Source of the DNA: Tubulanus polymorphus
Lineage: Eukaryota; Nemertea; Palaeonemertea; Tubulaniformes; Tubulanidae
Length of the DNA: 64,000 nucleotides
Direction of reading: 5' to 3'
Assembly: GCF_964204645.1 (NCBI RefSeq)
Contig: NC_134032.1
Location: 7,189,175-7,253,174 of the forward strand
A program made the position numbers and the translations under genes. The stretch's first letter is position 1. Each line of letters begins with the position of its first letter. Positions 60,514 through 64,000 of the stretch are shown here, one piece after another. A model generated the notes under the pieces. The model searched no databases. It had not been told where the DNA came from and saw only the letters and a list, made by a program, of their open reading frames with translations.

Positions 60514-60770
60514 TTTAATTATATAGAGAAACTTCGATAGAAATAACAGCAATTCCGTCATCACTGTTTTTCTCGAAAAAGATTCATTGTTGTTCACTAT
60601 TGTACTATTATTACTGATTATGAGAATTATGTTTGTTATTACCATTGATATGACCATTATTATTATCATCACTTAAAATTGTCATTATTGTTATTATTAT
60701 TATTAGTTTTAAAAGACATTGAAGTGAAGTAAATGAAGTAACCTGTCGTATAGGCTAATATTTTCACCAC

Positions 60771-61045
60771 ACTGAATTGACTGCTAATATTTAGTGTCAC
60801 ATTCCGCATAATCGATCAGTCATCTTAAGTGAACAAACAAATTGCCGGTGCTGCATGGCTGGTTCAGTTCAGTGAGTAGAAATTGGTTTTTCCATCCCAA
60901 GTTCGTCGGTATTGTTGTCGATTGACGACCGTTCCTTTGAGCAGGGTAGATTTTGATGGTGCTGTATAACGGAGACATATTGCCTTGTATGTCGATATCT
61001 TCGAGGCCACACGCAGTACAGGTTCTCGCAAAAGCGTTACCTGAT
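60771..61045. other. No independent gene recognised
   Basis: Sequence between the LINE 3' end and the 61.1 kb candidate exon. On minus the frame stays open past the exon donor down to 60820, but the composition past the GTAACG donor is not compelling. Confidence 0.3.
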
Positions 61046-61137
61046 AGTTTTGGTTGAGTTTCTTTCTTCCATAGATGTAAAGATCGACTTTTAAGAGGTT
61101 CATGGAACGTAAATCGAGACACTCTGGAGGCGGCCAT
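61046..61137 (-). CDS. Possible host first coding exon
   Basis: A minus-strand ATG in strong context (CATGGCCGCC-like) opens MAASRVSRFTFHEPLKSRS, basic and Ser/Arg-rich like a mitochondrial presequence, and ends at CTATCAG/GTAACG. Upstream lies AAGATGGCGGACGG, a word often found at housekeeping promoters. No further exon can be placed within the window, so the gene is not named. Confidence 0.35.
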
Positions 61138-61227
61138 GTTACACTATTCACGTGATGAAATACTGAAATCTGATTGGATCCGTATATTCCGCGGAAGATG
61201 GCGGACGGATTAAACCTGTCCTATTTT

Positions 61228-61275
61228 GACTGCGAATGCAGGTGGCGCAGAATTGGACAGGCGACCAGTCTAATA
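61228..61275 (+). repeat. Repeat word block, second copy
   Basis: Matches 54940-54985 (CTGCGAATGCAG, TGGCGCAGAATTGGACA, GCGACCAGTCTAAT). It is probably part of a SINE or MITE family. Confidence 0.75.
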
Positions 61276-62519
61276 TTTTATCTAAGTGGAAAGACGCCGA
61301 GTACCAGTATAAATTATGTTCAAATCCCTAATTTCCTTGGGATGCTTTGATCTTAAAATAGCGATTGTCTTTCTCATTGAGAGTCGGTGTCCCTTTAATT
61401 ACTTACACTGCAACTGACCGGGGATAAAAAGGACGTCTTTGATTAAGAATGACGATAACAATTCAGTGTGAATGTTACGAGGTACCGAATCAAATTCCGC
61501 TTCTGAGTGTATTTTATACGGCGAACTCAGTACTAAGAATACATCTCGAAATTATTCTTCACCTCCGTCGAAGGACTCCTCATCCATTGATACTTGATAG
61601 CAATGAAATAAAACAATAAAGTTTTAAAGCTTTTTTTATATCAAATGCAATCTTTTGCTAACATAAACAACATCATTACAAATGACCATATCTCCATCAT
61701 ATGAATTAAATCACCAATGATGAATATTGCGATATAAATTGAATTAGACGTAAAACCAATAAATGAATTTAATTAACATAAAATCATCTTAAAATCCTTT
61801 TGCAAGAACATTTTACATCGCACAATATCAAAAAAATTATTCCAATTGATATATCATAGGACGAATAGCTTAAAGCTACGAGTGTATAACAGGAACAAAA
61901 ATCTATTATCATTTCTATGCAAGTACATTATCATTATCATACATTATCCTATATGTCTATTCAACTTGAATAAGAGCACATCAAAACTGACAAGGCTTGG
62001 CCACCTGCTGATATGCTATGAAGTCAAGTTGAAATAGGCATTAGTCCAAATAACATCTGATCTGCTGGATCCAGCGACAAGTTGAATTCCTTCCGACAAA
62101 CCATTTCTTTTTCGAAAGCAAATCACGACTTCCAAAAATCTGAGGAGCGCGCCGTGAACTTCAACTTCGGAAGAAAGTTGTTGAACAGTGATTGTTTCGA
62201 AAAGCTGTGTACGCTAGACAGTGCGTACTGAACTGAACGCGGCGTCTTCACTTGGAAAAATCGTTGGTTTGACGGATTAGTTCGAATATTTATTACACTC
62301 CAACCATTCCAATGGTATTTGGAGGAAAAAACAGTATTTACAATTATTTACAAAAACAGTAGATAAAAGCACTTTGAAACATAACAAACGTTATTTACAA
62401 CATACTATTTACACACTACTGGAGGGATCTATATACATCTAGACCTAATTTGATAAATTTAGCCAGTTTAAAGGTTGGATTTTTTAAAACATCAAGATTC
62501 CGAAAGGTATTTGAATTTA
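61276..62519. other. No recognised gene
   Basis: AT-rich with short frames. GAACTTCAACTTCGGAAGAAAGTTGTTGAAC near 62156 is a loose palindrome; nothing else noted. Confidence 0.3.
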
Positions 62520-62793
62520 TTTAGCTTTCACGGAATACGGTAAGTAATTTACAGTCAAAAATGAAATGTAGTTCGTCGCGTAAAACGTTTCAGGTGGGAC
62601 ATAATCTATCGGTTCTCGGTAGATGGAGATTTGACAATTTATTTACAGGTAAGAGATAAGACCCAATCCTGAACTGGAATAAAATGGTCTTAAAGTCGTC
62701 ATCAAGCCGATTTATATAGTTGTCAAATTTAATATCCTTCTTATATTGTCTAAAATTAATGTATAACGGATTATCATTTAGCCTAGGGACCAT
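62520..62793 (-). pseudogene. C-terminal LINE ORF2 fragment
   Basis: Minus reading: LFQFRIGSYLLPVNKL, RTDRLCPT, stop (TGA), then DELHFIFDCKLL. This is the conserved tail of many non-LTR retrotransposon ORF2 proteins (FR-G-H-L ... CP-C ... E-HF--DC). The second Cys of the CxxC is lost at the TGA. It is a different element from the 57-60 kb LINE, in opposite orientation. Confidence 0.6.
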
Positions 62794-62935
62794 TCATTTA
62801 TTACGTACGCACGTTGGGGGGAGGGGGGTCACTTCAAATGCGTAGAGTTATGTACAAATGGGAGGGGGGGGGGGGTTATTCAATGATCGTGTACCTGTAC
62901 GTACGCTTGGTAGGGGGGGGGGGTATTAATTCTAT
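62782..62935. repeat. G-rich interspersed repeat (MITE-like)
   Basis: Begins GGGACCATTCATTTATTACG and has three poly-G blocks (6 to 13 G) alternating with ACGTACGC words. The start resembles the short inverted ends of widespread animal DNA-transposon MITEs, but no opposite end was found. Multiple G-runs could form quadruplexes. Confidence 0.5.
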
Positions 62936-63294
62936 TTCAAGCGTCACTGTCAGATAACGACCTTCCAGCTTCCGTCTACAGCGGGTTTTGAGTTAGTAAG
63001 CGTGATACCTCACAAAGAATAGGAACATATAGGAATGCTCCGAGAACGGGCAGAGTACGGCCGATATCATTAATGAATAGAACGAACGAGTCAACTCAAA
63101 CCGTAGGCAACACGTCTATCGATTTTGTGACGATCATTGTAATTAATGTTGAATAAAAATAAGAACGCATTGAATGCATTTATTTTGTTTTAATTGTTGG
63201 TTGTTGTATGTCTTTTAGGCCTTACTTTCACTAGACGTGTTTACGTTTTTACGGTTTATTCCGGTGAGTGTCTTTTTCACGGAGTTGATGATTG

Positions 63295-64000
63295 GTATTA
63301 TGGAAACAAAGCATAGGAATATTGTTCAGCTCTATAAAAGGGCAAACAAGAACATAGGCACCCAGAACCAATTGAGTGGTGCACAAAAACTTAAAATTGG
63401 AATAAAATTAAGTCGTCGGAGGATGAGTATAAATCTGCAGTTGATAGTCTGACATCACAAGCACTTACAGCAGAGGCTAAAGTGAATTCATTCTGGGCAA
63501 TGTTCGCGTCTAATAAATCAACTACAAAGCCTGCATCAAATGGTACCAATAATGATGATAAACATGATCAGGATGTTCCGATGCACACAGGTGACAGTTG
63601 AAATTTATCTATTTTTTCAAAATTGACAAGCAGCCCAGTCAGATATTCAAGCACCACCAGTCTCCGAGACATCATCTAGTTCTACGGGTATTAAAGAGGA
63701 TGCAGATAAATTCACTCCTGTTGGTCCCGCACAGGAAAAATTACACTCTAGAATAATTAAGATTGAGAGTTTGATTGTCAAACTCTCTGCAAACTCTCTG
63801 AATTAAAAAATGCTGGCATGGCAACAGAAGATAAACTTTAAAACAATTTGCAAAATGCTTAAAATGAGTTGGGTGTTGATAGACACGCAAGGTGGCTGAG
63901 GCAGAACGTCAGCGTAAACGTCCTAAAGATCAGAAAGAGGTCCTTAAAAATGCTATAAAAAGTTCTCCTAAAGAAAACGCCCAACAACTAGCAAAATTCA
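63295..64000 (+). pseudogene. Degraded protein-coding region running off the window
   Basis: Coding-like blocks lie in order but in different frames: METKHRNIVQLYKRANKNIG, then (after a one-base shift near 63390) WNKIKSSEDEYKSAVDSL, TAEAKVNSFWAMFASN, a polar linker, FTPVGPAQEKLHSRIIKIE, KNAGMATEDKL and, near the edge, EAERQRKRPKDQKEVLKNA. Several stops interrupt it. The pattern is a helical coiled-coil protein of the sort carried by transposons. I do not recognise the family. Confidence 0.45.

Larger units (their letters stand above)
56820..60770 (+). mobile_element. Defective LINE (CR1/Jockey-type non-LTR retrotransposon)
   Basis: Plus-strand order: ORF1 (about 56840-57820), an AT-rich gap with a TA microsatellite, then ORF2 with endonuclease remnants (58110-59031), reverse transcriptase remnants (59142-60167) and a C-terminal part (60167-60513). 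It is followed by ATT-rich simple sequence near 60660-60710. The clade was judged from motif style (the HNTRQ tail and the RRNSVRIFNL ORF1). Deletions in endonuclease and polymerase plus several frameshifts make it dead. Confidence 0.8.

Noticed and set aside
60820-61137. Reading the whole 105-codon minus frame as one gene
   Set aside because: A good donor (CAG/GTAACG) follows residue 31 and later residues look non-coding, so only the first exon is proposed.

Overview
The window is eukaryotic: genes are split by short introns with GT/AG borders, there are no bacterial-style operons, and nearly everything recognisable is transposon-derived. The mix (PIF/Harbinger, ISL2EU, a THAP transposase of Kolobok-like type, hAT-like and MITE elements, a CR1/Jockey-type LINE, tRNA-derived SINE pieces, a P2X7-intracellular-domain-like gene) and the frequent TAGGCCTA-type words suggest a marine invertebrate animal. 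I cannot name the phylum from sequence alone.

Layout. 1-1.1 kb: start of a THAP zinc-finger gene on the minus strand, running off the window. 4.84-8.66 kb: a complete but frameshifted Harbinger element with terminal inverted repeats and a 3-bp target duplication. 11-11.9 kb: a degenerate protein-kinase-like gene. 13-19 kb: repeats and gene-poor DNA. 19.9-31.5 kb: a broken ISL2EU element, with a THAP/DDE transposase on plus and a SAP-SWIM-YqaJ nuclease gene on minus. The nuclease gene is split by about 7.5 kb of inserted DNA. The insert carries a THAP transposase (plus, nonsense-mutated) and, tail to tail, an apparently intact three-exon P2X7-like domain gene (minus). Further elements sit in their introns: hAT-like at 25.11-25.84 kb and a 1.4 kb TIR element at 27.38-28.79 kb.

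31.3-35.7 kb: a near-perfect palindrome duplicating the SAP exon, then several tandem and dispersed repeats. 37.7-40.6 kb: a transposase-like open frame of about 970 codons on minus, broken by one TGA, whose family I could not assign.

42.05-54.91 kb: two copies of a large (5.7 and 6.0 kb) element with no substantial coding capacity, in opposite orientation around a 1.2 kb spacer. Each copy has CATTATGAG...CGGTTTGCT ends and TGACCA-rich subterminal arrays pointing inward. 54.9-55.3 kb: SINE pieces. 56.8-60.8 kb: a defective LINE with two internal deletions. 61.1 kb: a possible host first exon. 62.5-64 kb: a LINE fragment, a G-rich repeat and a degraded coding region.

In combined terms this is a transposon graveyard with layered insertions. 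The only frames that look intact are the P2X7-like gene and the visible THAP exons at the left edge.
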